Source: Sphingobium sp. Leaf26 | GTDB lineage: Bacteria > Pseudomonadota > Alphaproteobacteria > Sphingomonadales > Sphingomonadaceae | Length of the DNA: 64,000 bases | Assembly: GCF_001421665.1 (NCBI RefSeq) | Contig: NZ_LMKV01000012.1 | Location: 578,185-642,184 of the forward strand | Direction of reading: 5' to 3' | Part shown: positions 40,865 to 50,181 of the stretch, in pieces | Numbering within the stretch: the stretch's first letter is position 1 | Layout: each line of letters starts with the position of its first letter | Position numbers and translations under genes: made by a program | Notes under the pieces: generated by a model | Seen by the model: only the letters and a program-made list of their open reading frames with translations | Databases searched by the model: none | What the model was told of the DNA's origin: nothing

Positions 40865-41566
40865 ATGAAGAGAGCGTTGATCGTCCGTCATGTGCCGCGC
40901 GAGGGTGCGGCAGGGTATCTCCAGCCCATAGAGGCCGCTGGCTATCATATCGATCGGATCGATGTGGCCAGTCCCGATTTTGCGGATGTGAATCTGTGCG
41001 ATCCCGACCTGCTCATCATGATGGGCGGACCGATGGGCGTTTATGAGCAGGAACTGCATCCGTGGATTCCGGTGCAGATCGAGAAGCTGGCGGCGCGGCT
41101 GGCGGCGGACCGGCCGACTTTGGGCGTGTGTCTGGGCAGCCAGATGATCGCGGCGGCGCTGGGCGCGCGGGTCTATCCGGGCGGGCAGATGGAACTGGGC
41201 TTTGCGCCGGTGAGTGTGAACGCGGCGGGGGCGGGGTCGCCTCTGCGGCATATCGATGGCGTGCCGGTGCTGCACTGGCATAGCGATACGTTCGATTTGC
41301 CGGACAATGTCCAATTGCTGGCGTCGACATCCAAATATGCGCATCAGGCCTTTCGGCGCGGTCCCAACCTGCTGGCGGTGCAATTTCATGCGGAGATGGG
41401 TGAAGACCCGCGCTTCGAGGATTGGCTGACCCATTTCTGGGCCGATCTGGATGTGGCGCAGCAGTGCGGGATCGCGTTGCGCGAGGATCATGGTCTGCAC
41501 GGGCCGATCGCGGTGGCGGCCGGGCGGGCGATGATCGGCGAGTGGCTGGCAGGGATAGAGTCGTAG
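40865..41566 (+). CDS. Class I glutamine amidotransferase-like protein
   Basis: A 233-residue GATase1-type protein, resembling the free-standing GMP-synthase-amidotransferase-like group. The nucleophile elbow GVCLGSQMIAAALG has its Cys, and FHAEMGEDP provides the His-Glu. The early MMGGPMGVYEQ forms the oxyanion loop. Such proteins can be gamma-glutamyl hydrolases (PuuD-like); no acceptor-domain gene is adjacent, so the substrate is unknown. Confidence 0.85.
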   Translation: MKRALIVRHVPREGAAGYLQPIEAAGYHIDRIDVASPDFADVNLCDPDLLIMMGGPMGVYEQELHPWIPVQIEKLAARLAADRPTLGVCLGSQMIAAALGARVYPGGQMELGFAPVSVNAAGAGSPLRHIDGVPVLHWHSDTFDLPDNVQLLASTSKYAHQAFRRGPNLLAVQFHAEMGEDPRFEDWLTHFWADLDVAQQCGIALREDHGLHGPIAVAAGRAMIGEWLAGIES

Positions 41567-41632
41567 AGAGTCGGTTGTGACTTGATCTCGTCACGGCCTT
41601 CCTATTAACTCCGACAAATGACGAGGATGACC

Positions 41633-42979
41633 ATGAAGGCCAGCCGCCGCGAGATGATCGCGGGTGGTATGGCAGGGCTTGCGGCTGCGGGAGCAGCGCG
41701 CGCGGGGGCAGCGCCGGTGGAGCGGGGCGGGGCGATATTGGCGCATCGACCGCCGATGGGGTGGAATAGCTGGAACAGCTTTGCCACCACCATTACCGAA
41801 GCGCAGGCGCGCGAAACCGCGAAGATCATGGCGGAAAAGCTGCTGCCCTTCGGTTATGACATCTTCACCGTCGATATTCAGTGGTATGAGCCGGATGCGT
41901 CCAGCTACACCTATAATGCCAAGCCGAAGCCGGCGATGGATGGCTATGGCCGGATGATCCCGGCGCCCAATCGCTTTTCCTCCAGTGCGGGGGGCAAGGG
42001 GTTCACGCAACTGGCGAAGGACGTGCATGCGCTGGGCATGCAATTCGGCATCCATGTCATGCGCGGCATTCCGCGTGCGGCGGTGGAGGCGAATTTGCCG
42101 ATTTTGGGGACCAGCTATCGCGCGGCCGATGTTGCGGACAGAAACAGCATCTGTTCGTGGAACCCGGACATGTATGGCGTCGACATGAGGCGGCCGGGTG
42201 CGCAGGCCTATTATGACAGCATCTTTCGCCTCTATGCCGACTGGGGCGTCGACTTCGTCAAGATGGACGACATGAGCCGGCCCTATGACGCGCACGCGCC
42301 GGAGATCGAGGCGGCGCACAAGGCGATCGTCGCGACGGGGCGGCCGATCATCCTGAGCCTCTCGCCCGGCGAGACGCCGGTGATCCGGGGCGAGCATGTG
42401 CGCAAATATGCGCAGATGTGGCGTATTTCCGATGACTTCTGGGATGATTGGGGGATGCTGGAGGCGCAGTTCACCCGGCTGGAGAATTGGACGCCCTGGC
42501 GCGGGCCGGGGAGTTGGCCGGATGCGGACATGTTGCCGCTGGGGCGGCTGGCGCTGGGTGAGCGGGATACGCGCTTTACGCCGGACGAGCAGAGGACGCT
42601 GATGACATTATGGGCGATCGCGCGGTCGCCGCTGATCATGGGGGGCGATTTGCGGCATCTGGACGCGGCGACGCTGGCGCTGCTGACCAATCGCGATGTG
42701 ATCGCGGTCAATCAGGCGAGCCAGGGCAATTGCCCGCATTTCGTCGAGGATGGCGTGCGGGTCTGGTCGGCGGTGCCGGAGGACGGCAAGGGGCGGTATC
42801 TGGCGCTGTTCAACACCGGCGACAAGGCGCGGGAGGTTGGCGTGACGCTGCGCGATCTGGGGATCGGCGGGCCGGTGGCAGTGCGGGATTTGTGGTCTGG
42901 CAAGACGCTGGGGCAGCAGGCGGCGCGGGTGGCGGCGATGCTGCCGGCGCATGGCGCTGGCTTGTATCGGTTGGGCTGA
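41633..42979 (+). CDS. GH27 family glycosidase, putative alpha-galactosidase
   Basis: A 448-residue exported enzyme with a twin-arginine type signal (SRREMIAGGMAGLAAAGAA). The GH27 pattern PPMGWNSWNSF, the nucleophile region VDFVKMDDMS and the acid/base region RISDDFWDDW are all present. The ATG at 41633 has GAGGA seven bases upstream; two earlier ATGs (41618, 41627) are in frame. With the GH92 enzyme nearby it may form part of a plant or microbial glycan degradation set. Confidence 0.92.
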   Translation: MKASRREMIAGGMAGLAAAGAARAGAAPVERGGAILAHRPPMGWNSWNSFATTITEAQARETAKIMAEKLLPFGYDIFTVDIQWYEPDASSYTYNAKPKPAMDGYGRMIPAPNRFSSSAGGKGFTQLAKDVHALGMQFGIHVMRGIPRAAVEANLPILGTSYRAADVADRNSICSWNPDMYGVDMRRPGAQAYYDSIFRLYADWGVDFVKMDDMSRPYDAHAPEIEAAHKAIVATGRPIILSLSPGETPVIRGEHVRKYAQMWRISDDFWDDWGMLEAQFTRLENWTPWRGPGSWPDADMLPLGRLALGERDTRFTPDEQRTLMTLWAIARSPLIMGGDLRHLDAATLALLTNRDVIAVNQASQGNCPHFVEDGVRVWSAVPEDGKGRYLALFNTGDKAREVGVTLRDLGIGGPVAVRDLWSGKTLGQQAARVAAMLPAHGAGLYRLG

Positions 42980-42991
42980 GTCCGAGATAAG

Positions 42992-43019
42992 CTGTTCCCC
43001 GGCCTTCGTCGGGGAACAG
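42992..43019. terminator. Bidirectional hairpin between convergent genes
   Basis: CTGTTCCCCG, 8-base loop GCCTTCGT, CGGGGAACAG: a perfect 10-bp stem 12 bases after the GH27 stop and 26 bases from the M28 peptidase stop. There is no strong T run. The core resembles the repeat at 33752-33801. Confidence 0.65.
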
Positions 43020-43045
43020 CGTGATTGCGTCCTGCGCGCGGCGTC

Positions 43046-44704
43046 CTACTTCCTCACGGCCGCGCTTTTGTCGCGGATGGTCTTGAACTCGGACCCGGCT
43101 TTCCATTGCGGCCAGCGGGTGGAGGTGGCGAGGTCGCGGCCGATGTCGAGCATCAGGTCGATGTCCTGCGCCGCGCCGTCCAGCTTCCATGTGTCGTCCA
43201 CGGCGTCGCAGGCCTGATGATAGCATTTGCCGGTATAGGCGTCGATCCACGCCTGACCGGCAGGGCGACCGCCTTCGACCATGTCGGATGCGCCCGCGAG
43301 GCCCATCATCAGCAGCACGGGCACGCCGCGCTTGGCCATGGAGAAATGGTCGGCGCGGTAGAAGAGGCCGCGTTCGGGCAGGCTTTCCTGCGTGATAACG
43401 CGGCCCTGTTTGGACGCGAAGCTGGCGAGGTCGTCCTCCAGGCTGTTCTGGCCCTTGCCGATCAGGATCACGTCCTTCGCCTTGCCGGCGGTCTGTAGGA
43501 CGTCGATGGTGAGGTTCGCGACCGTCTTGTCGAGCGGATAGACCGGGTTCTGGGCATAATGTTCGGAGCCGAGCAGGCCGCGTTCCTCTGCCGTCCAGGC
43601 CGCGAAGACGATGGAGCGGTCGGGCGCGGGGGCAGCCTTGAAGGCGCGGGCGATTTCGAACAGGCCAGCGATACCCAGCGCATCGTCATTGGCGCCGGCG
43701 CGATAGATGCGACCCTGCGCGTCGGGCTTGCCTTCGCCATAGGCGTCCCAATGGGCGCCGTACATGACCGTTTCGTCCGAGCGCCTGGCGCCGGGGATGC
43801 GGGCGAGGACGTTGGCGCTCTGCACCACTTCCTGCTTGACCGGGAAGGCCGCGGAGAAGGTCGCGCCCTTCAGGTCCACCGGCTTGAACTTGGCCGAGCG
43901 GGCCTGTTTGCGCAGGGCGGCAAGATCCTGGCCTGCGCCGGCGAACAGCGCCTTGGCGGCGTCGCCTTCGACCCAGCCCTGCACTTGCAGGCTGGTCAGC
44001 TTGTCGGCGGGGCGGACGAGGTCGTAATTTTCGCCGCCGGGGCTGACGACGACGTTCCAGCCATAGCCTGCACCGGGCGTGTCATGGACGATCAGCGCGC
44101 CGATCGCGCCGCGTCGGGCCGCTTCCTCGAACTTGTAGGTCCAGCGGCCATAATAGGTCATGGTCTTGCCGCCGAACTTGCCGAACGGGTCTTCGCCCTT
44201 GGCGGCTTCGAAATCCGGGTCGTTGATGAGGAAGACGGCGATCTTGCCCTTCAAATCCACGCCCTTGAAATCGTCCCAGCCGCGTTCGGGGGCGGACACG
44301 CCGTAGCCGACGAAGACCATCGGCGTGTTGGCGACGGCAACCTTGTCCTTGGGCTGGAGGGTGGAAAGATAGACCTGTTTGCCGAAGGTCCAGGGGGTGG
44401 CGGCGCCGTCCTGGGCGACTGACAGGGTTTCCGACTGGCCAAGGCGGGTGTGGAGCAGAGGCACGGTCTGCACCCACTGGCCGTCCGGGCCGCCCGGTTC
44501 CAGCCCCAATTGCTCGAAGCGGGCGACGAGATAGCCGATCGTGCGCTCTTCGTCGATGGTGCCGGGCGCGCGACCCTGAAACAGGTCCGAGGCGAGGGTG
44601 CGGACCGACTGTTCGAGGCGGGCCGGCTCGACGGTCTGGGCGTGAGCATGGAGCGGAAGGGCGGCGGTCAGGCCAAGGGCCGTGACAAGAGTGCGTATCG
44701 TCAT
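43046..44704 (-). CDS. Exported M28 family zinc peptidase
   Basis: A 552-residue aminopeptidase-type enzyme with a signal peptide ending AHAQ. It has a PA-domain-like insertion at about residues 130-260. The zinc ligands are in YGAHWDAYG, GANDDALG and WTAEERGLLGSEHYA (catalytic Glu and zinc Glu), plus RADHFSMAKRGVP. M28 enzymes release N-terminal residues from peptides in the periplasm or outside. Confidence 0.93.
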   Translation of the reverse strand: MTIRTLVTALGLTAALPLHAHAQTVEPARLEQSVRTLASDLFQGRAPGTIDEERTIGYLVARFEQLGLEPGGPDGQWVQTVPLLHTRLGQSETLSVAQDGAATPWTFGKQVYLSTLQPKDKVAVANTPMVFVGYGVSAPERGWDDFKGVDLKGKIAVFLINDPDFEAAKGEDPFGKFGGKTMTYYGRWTYKFEEAARRGAIGALIVHDTPGAGYGWNVVVSPGGENYDLVRPADKLTSLQVQGWVEGDAAKALFAGAGQDLAALRKQARSAKFKPVDLKGATFSAAFPVKQEVVQSANVLARIPGARRSDETVMYGAHWDAYGEGKPDAQGRIYRAGANDDALGIAGLFEIARAFKAAPAPDRSIVFAAWTAEERGLLGSEHYAQNPVYPLDKTVANLTIDVLQTAGKAKDVILIGKGQNSLEDDLASFASKQGRVITQESLPERGLFYRADHFSMAKRGVPVLLMMGLAGASDMVEGGRPAGQAWIDAYTGKCYHQACDAVDDTWKLDGAAQDIDLMLDIGRDLATSTRWPQWKAGSEFKTIRDKSAAVRK

Positions 44705-44741
44705 GGCGATGCCTTAGCCCCGGCGTCCGACCGGGGAAAGG

Positions 44742-45398
44742 TCAGAACTCGGTTTCGAGTTCGATCATCTCGTCCGGTTCGGCGCGGGCATCCTCGATCC
44801 ATTCGCGCATCAGGGGCCAGATATTGATCGTCTGGCAATAGGCGGCGGACCTGGGCGATACCGCCACGGTGTAGGTCAGGAAGCGTTGCGCCACGGGAGC
44901 GAACATGGCGTCGGCCACGGTCGGCTCCGCGCCGAACAGCCAGGGACCGCCATAGCTGTCCAGACATTCGGCCCAGATCGTCTCCACCCGCTCGATATCC
45001 GGGCGGACGCCGGGGAAGACGGGGAATTTGCTGTGGCGGACCTTGAGGTTCATCGGCAGGGCGGAGCGCAGGTTGGCAAAGCCGGAATGGATTTCGCCGG
45101 ATACGGACCGGCAATGGGCGCGCGCCTTCCGATCGGTGGGGTACATGCCGACATTGGGATAGAGTTCGTGCAGATATTCCGCGATCGCCAGCGTGTCCCA
45201 CACGCTCGCGCCCTCATGGGTCAGGCGGGGGACCAGCACGGAGGGCGAGAGCAGCAACAGTTCGGCGCGATTGTCCGGGTCGTCCAGCGCGATCGTCTGT
45301 TCGATGACACTGAGGCCCGCGAGCCGGCACAAAAGCCAGCCGCGCAGCGACCAGGACGAGTAATTCTTACTGGATAAAGTGAGTGTCGCGACCGCCAT
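44742..45398 (-). CDS. Glutathione S-transferase family protein
   Basis: A 218-residue GST with an N-terminal thioredoxin-fold half (TLSSKNYSSWSLRGWLLCRL, likely catalytic Ser) and VPRLTHEGASVWDTLAIAEYL, the conserved cis-Pro and ESxAI-like region. The helical second half follows. AGGAG stands in front of the ATG. It ends 37 bases before the M28 gene start in the same direction. The substrate is unknown. Confidence 0.92.
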   Translation of the reverse strand: MAVATLTLSSKNYSSWSLRGWLLCRLAGLSVIEQTIALDDPDNRAELLLLSPSVLVPRLTHEGASVWDTLAIAEYLHELYPNVGMYPTDRKARAHCRSVSGEIHSGFANLRSALPMNLKVRHSKFPVFPGVRPDIERVETIWAECLDSYGGPWLFGAEPTVADAMFAPVAQRFLTYTVAVSPRSAAYCQTINIWPLMREWIEDARAEPDEMIELETEF

Positions 45399-45526
45399 GG
45401 TGACTCTCCTACGATAGGCACAAGGTCACATTTATGATGATGCAGCGCAACATAAAAAGCATGTATAGCGTTGCACCAAAATACTGATTCGATTTCGGGT
45501 TCACAGGATAAGGCTCAGCCATCATC

Positions 45527-46750
45527 ATGCGCATGCTTTACAGCGGTTATCAGGCTTTGAATGACATGCTGGCCCCGGCACGGTTCGGAGCGCAAATCGC
45601 GCTGGGTATGCGCGACAAGATGGGGCCGATGGCCGATTGGGCGATGCCGCGCCGCATGTTCGCGCTGATGGATGTGTTCCAGGGCGCAAAGCTGACCCAT
45701 AAGCGGCCGGCCTATGAGATTCATAGCGTGACCAGCGGCAATGCTGACGTGCCAGTGCGCGAGGAGGTTGCGCTGGAGCTGCCGTTCGGCGACCTGCTGC
45801 ATTTCGTGAAGGACGAGGTCGAGGCGGAGCAGCCGCGCGTATTGGTGGTGGCGCCGATGTCGGGGCACTTCTCCACCCTTTTGCGCAGCACGGTGCATAC
45901 GCTGCTGCGCGACCATGACGTCTATCTCACCGACTGGAAGAACGCGCGGGACGTGCCGTTGGAGGCCGGGCGCTTCGGCTTCGACGATTATGTCGATTAT
46001 ATCATCCGGTTTTTGCAGGAACTGGGCGAAGGCGCGCATGTCGTGTCGGTGTGCCAGCCCTGCGTGCCGGCGATGGCGGCGGTGGCGCTGATGTCGGAGG
46101 ACAAGGACAAGGCGACGCCACGGTCGATGACGCTGATGGGCGGCCCGATCGACCCCAACGCCGCGCCGACGGCTGTGAACGATCTGGCCAATGAGAAGCC
46201 GATCGAATGGTTCGAGGAGAATCTGATCTCCGTCGTGCCGTTTCGCTATGCCGGGCGCGGGCGCGAGGTCTATCCGGGCTTCCTGCAACTGTCGGCGTTC
46301 GTGTCGATGAACATGGAGCGGCATTCGTCGCAGCATCGCGAACTCTATCAGTTGCTGGCCGACGGCAAGGGGCAAGAAGCCGACAAGATCAAGAGTTTCT
46401 ATGAGGAATATTTCGCGGTTCTGGACATGACCAAGGAATTCTACCTCGAAACCGTGGACATGGTGTTCCAGCGGACCTTGCTGGCCAAGGGCGAGATGAC
46501 GGTGCGTGGGCGCAAGGTCGATCCGGGCGCGATCCGCAATACGGCGCTGCTGACGGTCGAGGGCGAGCGGGACGATGTGTGCGCGGTGGGCCAGACGTCG
46601 GCGGCGCATGGGCTGTGCACCGGGCTGCGGCCGCATATGAAGCGCCACCATCTGCAACCGGGCGTCGGCCATTATGGCGTGTTTTCGGGCAGCAAATGGG
46701 AAAAGCAGGTCTATCCGCAGGTGCGGAACATGATCCTGGCGATGAACTGA
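45527..46750 (+). CDS. phaZ: Intracellular polyhydroxyalkanoate depolymerase
   Basis: A 407-residue PhaZ-type enzyme that breaks down stored PHB granules in the cytoplasm. The nucleophile is a Cys in VSVCQPCVPAMAAVALM, as in the Ralstonia PhaZ1 group, with Asp and His further on (GERDDVCAVGQT and GVGHYGVFSG). No signal peptide is present, which fits granule action. It is divergent from the GST gene across 128 bases. Confidence 0.94.
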   Translation: MRMLYSGYQALNDMLAPARFGAQIALGMRDKMGPMADWAMPRRMFALMDVFQGAKLTHKRPAYEIHSVTSGNADVPVREEVALELPFGDLLHFVKDEVEAEQPRVLVVAPMSGHFSTLLRSTVHTLLRDHDVYLTDWKNARDVPLEAGRFGFDDYVDYIIRFLQELGEGAHVVSVCQPCVPAMAAVALMSEDKDKATPRSMTLMGGPIDPNAAPTAVNDLANEKPIEWFEENLISVVPFRYAGRGREVYPGFLQLSAFVSMNMERHSSQHRELYQLLADGKGQEADKIKSFYEEYFAVLDMTKEFYLETVDMVFQRTLLAKGEMTVRGRKVDPGAIRNTALLTVEGERDDVCAVGQTSAAHGLCTGLRPHMKRHHLQPGVGHYGVFSGSKWEKQVYPQVRNMILAMN

Positions 46751-47053
46751 GGGTGAGGGCGCGCGATAGGAAAAGCGCGGCTTAACTTCGCATATTTCCC
46801 GTTGATTTCGACATTTTCATGCGTGCTGGAGACAGGAAGTTACGTGTCGTCTTCGGGGGCGACGGGCGTTGACGATGGGAAAGAGCCGACCGGCTTGTAT
46901 CAGCGCGGCGTGATGTAGGACAGATTTTGGTGGGGCGGGCGGCGCTTGCTCAATGTTGAGCGGGCATGGCGGCGCAGCGTCTGCCATATCGTGATTCCCG
47001 GTGGTGCGGGCATAGTCTGGCCGGCGGTCGGGCGAATGGTGATGGCGGGGCGG
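46751..47053. other. Gap without a gene after phaZ
   Basis: About 300 bases with no supported frame, RNA gene or clear terminator. A small GCGCG hairpin near 46758 is the only structure seen. Confidence 0.5.
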
Positions 47054-47407
47054 TCAGCGTTCCGGGCGGGTCCATATCCAACTGCCGCCGATCAGCGCGG
47101 CGGCGACGGGGACCAGAAACCAGGGCCAGGGGGAGAAGATCAACGCGAGTATGACGCTGAAGGCGAAGGCGGCGAGGGCGGCCTTCTTGCCCCGGCGGCT
47201 GATCGCGCCATGTTCGCGCCAGCGGCGGATATGCGGGCCGAAATGCTTATGATCCAGTAGCCTGGCTTCGAGGCGCGGGCTGGAGCGGGCGAAGCAGAAG
47301 GCGGCGAGGATCATGAAGGGGACGGTCGGCAGCAGCGGCAGAAAGGCGCCGATCGTGCCGAGGCCGATCGAAAGGAACCCTGCTATGAGATAGAGATGCC
47401 GCCGCAT
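47054..47407 (-). CDS. Small membrane protein, DUF454 (YbaN family)
   Basis: A 117-residue protein with two to three membrane helices (IAGFLSIGLGTIGAFLPLLP, then ALAAFAFSVILALIFSPWPW) and the FCFARSSPRLEARLLDHKHF stretch that defines DUF454. Its function is unknown. The start at 47407 (MRRHLYLIAG) is chosen over an upstream frame of low-complexity residues. It is the last chromosomal-type gene before the integrase. Confidence 0.9.
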   Translation of the reverse strand: MRRHLYLIAGFLSIGLGTIGAFLPLLPTVPFMILAAFCFARSSPRLEARLLDHKHFGPHIRRWREHGAISRRGKKAALAAFAFSVILALIFSPWPWFLVPVAAALIGGSWIWTRPER

Positions 47408-47837
47408 GGGGTGTCCTGTGGGTGGGGATGGCGCTGCTATTGCTTCGCAGGGGCGGGGGTGGATGGCAAGGTGGTTGTGGGCAACGGGGGGAGTGGGAGG
47501 CGGACGCCTCAATTCTATACAGTCATACTCGCGGAGGCAGGGACATTTCTCCTTGGCGTTACACTTGACGCACGGTCGGGAGATGGGTTCCCGCCTTCAC
47601 GGGACCACCAATGTTGTAACTCGCTGGAAATTGCGATCTGATCCGATGTAACTTGGCTGGTGACCGTAGGATCACCAAAATACTCTCCCAGAGAGTATCA
47701 GGTGCCAGGAACGGCGGATTTCTGAGGTTTTTCATGGTACAGGTTTCCCATACGGAGCGGTCTCGGACCACCGGATACCAGCAACTTGATGGTATGTCTG
47801 ATGGTAGCGCGGCTCTCCTCGAAAAGGAGATACCATC
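47408..47837. other. Boundary region of the island with several dyads
   Basis: No gene. Between the DUF454 gene and the broken integrase lie TGGTGA-8-TCACCA (47658-47677), ATACTCTC-CCA-GAGAGTAT (47680-47698) and GATACCA/TGGTAT repeats near 47785-47815. These could be recombinase arm sites or operators of the integrase. No tRNA was found here, so the attachment site is unclear. Confidence 0.45.
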
Positions 47838-48999
47838 ATGGCGCTCACCGCCGCTGCGATCAAAAACGCCAAGGGCAAAGCGAAGCCCTATAAACTCACC
47901 GATAGCGATGGCCTTTTCCTTTATGTAGCACTTAATGGTGGGCGCTACTGGCGGATGAACTATCGCCACCTTGGCAAACAGAAGACGTTGGCGTTCGAGA
48001 TCTATCCCGACATCGGCCTTGCTGACGCCCGCGAGCAGCGCGACGTCGCCCGCAAGGTGCTGGCAAAGGGGAATGATCCCGCCGAGAAGATCAGGCTGGA
48101 TCGGATTGCCGCGACCGTGGCCGCATCCAACAGCTTCAAGGCGGTTGCCGACGAATGGCTGGTGAGAGTCGAGCGTGAAGGCCGCTCCTCCGTCACGATG
48201 AAGAAGCCGCTGGCTGCTGGCCTTTATCAATGTGTCGCTTGGCAAGCGGCCTGTCACCGCCATCACCGCGCAGGAGGTCTTGACCATGCTGCGCAAAATG
48301 GAGGGCAAAGGCCGCTATGAGACTGCCAAGCGCCTGCGCAGCACATGCAGCCAGATATTCCGCTATGCCATCGCCACGGCGCGCGCGGAGCGCGACGTGG
48401 CCGCCGACCTGCGCGGCGCTCTCATCGCGCCCAAGACCGTCCACAGGGCCGCCATCACCAGCGCGGACAATGCGGGCGGACTGTTGCGCGCCCTTGAGGC
48501 GTTCGAGGGCTTTGCAAAAACCAAAGCAGCGCTGCAACTGCTCCCGCACGTGTTCGTGCGCCCAGGCGAGCTACGCCATGCCGAATGGGCCGACTTCGAT
48601 TTCGACAAGGCGCTGTGGACCATCCCGGCGCACAAGACCAAAATGCGCCGCGCCCATACTATCCCCCTCTCCCGGCAGGCATTGGCGATCCTTGGTGCCA
48701 TCCAACATGATGCCGACTATAGCCGCTACCTGTTCCCGTCGCTCCGCTCGGTGGACCGGCCCATGTCGGAGAACACCATTAACGCTGCCTTGCGGCGCAT
48801 GGGCTTCGCGCAGGATGAAATGACCGGCCACGGCTTCCGCGCGATGGCGGCGACCCTGCTCAACGAAATGGGACTATGGGCTTGCCCGCCGATCGCCAAG
48901 GCAGCGAAACATAGGCTTCCTGTGATGAACCGCATGTTTTGCATCTCCCCCGCACTTGCTGATCGCGCTCAATTTTCGGTCAAATCTCGATCAGGTTGA
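47838..48999 (+). pseudogene. Broken P4-type tyrosine integrase
   Basis: The N-terminal DUF4102 arm-binding domain (MALTAAAIKNAKGKAKPY, LTDSDGLFLYV) reads in one frame to about 48206. The rest continues in another frame (WLLAFINVSLGKRPVTAIT), a frameshift from a small insertion or deletion near 48207. The Arg of RPGELRHAEW and the HGFR motif of the catalytic domain survive. After NEMGLW (about 48880) the sequence no longer matches: the QLAH and catalytic Tyr part is lost and the frame runs antisense into the next gene. It is inactive and marks an old integration. Confidence 0.88.
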
Positions 49000-49297
49000 T
49001 CGTACAGGTGGTGCCGGTCACGGTGTAATCCACCCTTACGATGGGCTGGCCGGTAGCCTGCGCCGTCAGTAGCAGAGCATAGTTTGCCCGGCCTGCATCG
49101 GTGTTTACCGCAATGTATAGGGTGTTGAAGGAGCACGTCGCGCTGGGGGCGACGGTGAATTGCACGTAGGCACTGCTGTTGGAGTTTTGCACGCCGACCC
49201 GCGAAATCGTTCGGTTGTTGTCGATGATAGCAAAAGCCGGAGTTGCTGACGCAAGCAGCGATGCAAAGGCGGTGAAGCATAGCAGCTTTTTCATCAT
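48980..49297 (-). CDS. Small secreted protein, paralogue of the gene at 49555
   Basis: A protein of about 105 residues with a signal peptide (MKKLLCFTAFASLLASATPAFA). The mature part has two Cys and the pattern YALLLTAQATGQPI followed by a G-T-T-C-T-I end. The protein across the gap on the other strand shares the layout: Cys, then YSMLLTSQAMNRI, then a C-T-V end. No known domain is assigned. A GGAG precedes the ATG. Its sharing of a divergent control region with the Rhs genes suggests a companion role. Confidence 0.7.
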   Translation of the reverse strand: MMKKLLCFTAFASLLASATPAFAIIDNNRTISRVGVQNSNSSAYVQFTVAPSATCSFNTLYIAVNTDAGRANYALLLTAQATGQPIVRVDYTVTGTTCTINLIEI

Positions 49298-49554
49298 AAT
49301 TCTCCATTTACCAAGATACGGCAGTCCGCAGCTATGATGGTGGATGTCAAATTTCGTGGCTGTAGGAAAGATGAAAACGGGATGGACAAACCACACAAAT
49401 CCTGTTCATCCTGAACGGACGTTATTTTTCAGTTGCAATGTAGGATTTTGCTTTTCATCATCATATTAACAACGGGGTTTCAGGGGAGGTCGGGCTGGTG
49501 TGCCTTCATGATTTTGAGGGTGATGGCCCACGTCTTCGGTATATGGAGGGGCGG

Positions 49555-49887
49555 ATGAGATTTTTAAAAATATCCTGTGCATGTCTGGCTGCGCTCTCTA
49601 GTCCCGCATGGGCAACATGCGGGACTAACGCATGTAACAATGTTAATATTGTTCGGCTGTACGTCAGCACTGACAACAATATTTACGTCAAGATTTCGGA
49701 CAATATAACGCCGTTAAACTGCGTGCCCTTGCAAGATGAATATCTGACGCTGCGGCGGTCGGAGCCTAACTCCGATGCGATTTACTCCATGTTGCTTACG
49801 AGTCAGGCCATGAACCGCATCCTCACTCGCATCAGAATAGTAGAGGGCAGTGGCGGGTGCACCGTCGCCTATGTTTGGCAGGATTAA
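49555..49887 (+). CDS. Small secreted protein upstream of the Rhs genes
   Basis: A 110-residue protein with a signal peptide (MRFLKISCACLAALSSPAWA) and four to five Cys in the mature form, two of them near the N-terminus (CGTNACN). It resembles the product of the divergent gene at 48980 in length, LLLT/QA core and C-terminal C-T-V/I. The ATG at 49555 has GGAGGGG just upstream. It begins a same-direction run with the small YD protein and the two Rhs genes. Confidence 0.7.
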   Translation: MRFLKISCACLAALSSPAWATCGTNACNNVNIVRLYVSTDNNIYVKISDNITPLNCVPLQDEYLTLRRSEPNSDAIYSMLLTSQAMNRILTRIRIVEGSGGCTVAYVWQD

Positions 49888-49891
49888 CGCG

Positions 49892-50146
49892 ATGAAAGCT
49901 ACCTTCATTCTCTTTGCATTAGGCATGTCGCTCCCGGCGCACGCCTCCAGCACTACTACCTACAGCTACGATGCGCTGGGGCGGTTGGTTCAATCCGACA
50001 CCACCGGCACGGTCAACAATGGCGTACAGGTGACGACGAGCTACGACGCTGCTGATAATCGTGAAACCTACAAGGTTACCGGTTCGAAGAACAAGGTCGT
50101 GGTCGTGCCGCTGAATGGGTTTACGGTCATTCCCATTTCAGACTGA
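49892..50146 (+). CDS. 84-residue exported protein with YD repeats
   Basis: A signal peptide (MKATFILFALGMSLPAHA) is followed by one clear YD/Rhs repeat (YSYDALGRLVQS) and a second weaker one (SYDAADNRETYKV), then a short basic-to-hydrophobic tail. It stands 4 bases after the previous gene and 35 bases before the large Rhs gene. Free YD mini-proteins may cap or nucleate a repeat barrel, but this is a guess. It could also be a leftover of a longer gene. Confidence 0.65.
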   Translation: MKATFILFALGMSLPAHASSTTTYSYDALGRLVQSDTTGTVNNGVQVTTSYDAADNRETYKVTGSKNKVVVVPLNGFTVIPISD

Positions 50147-50181
50147 CCACAGGTTTTTACGACATTATTGGGGGAATGTGC

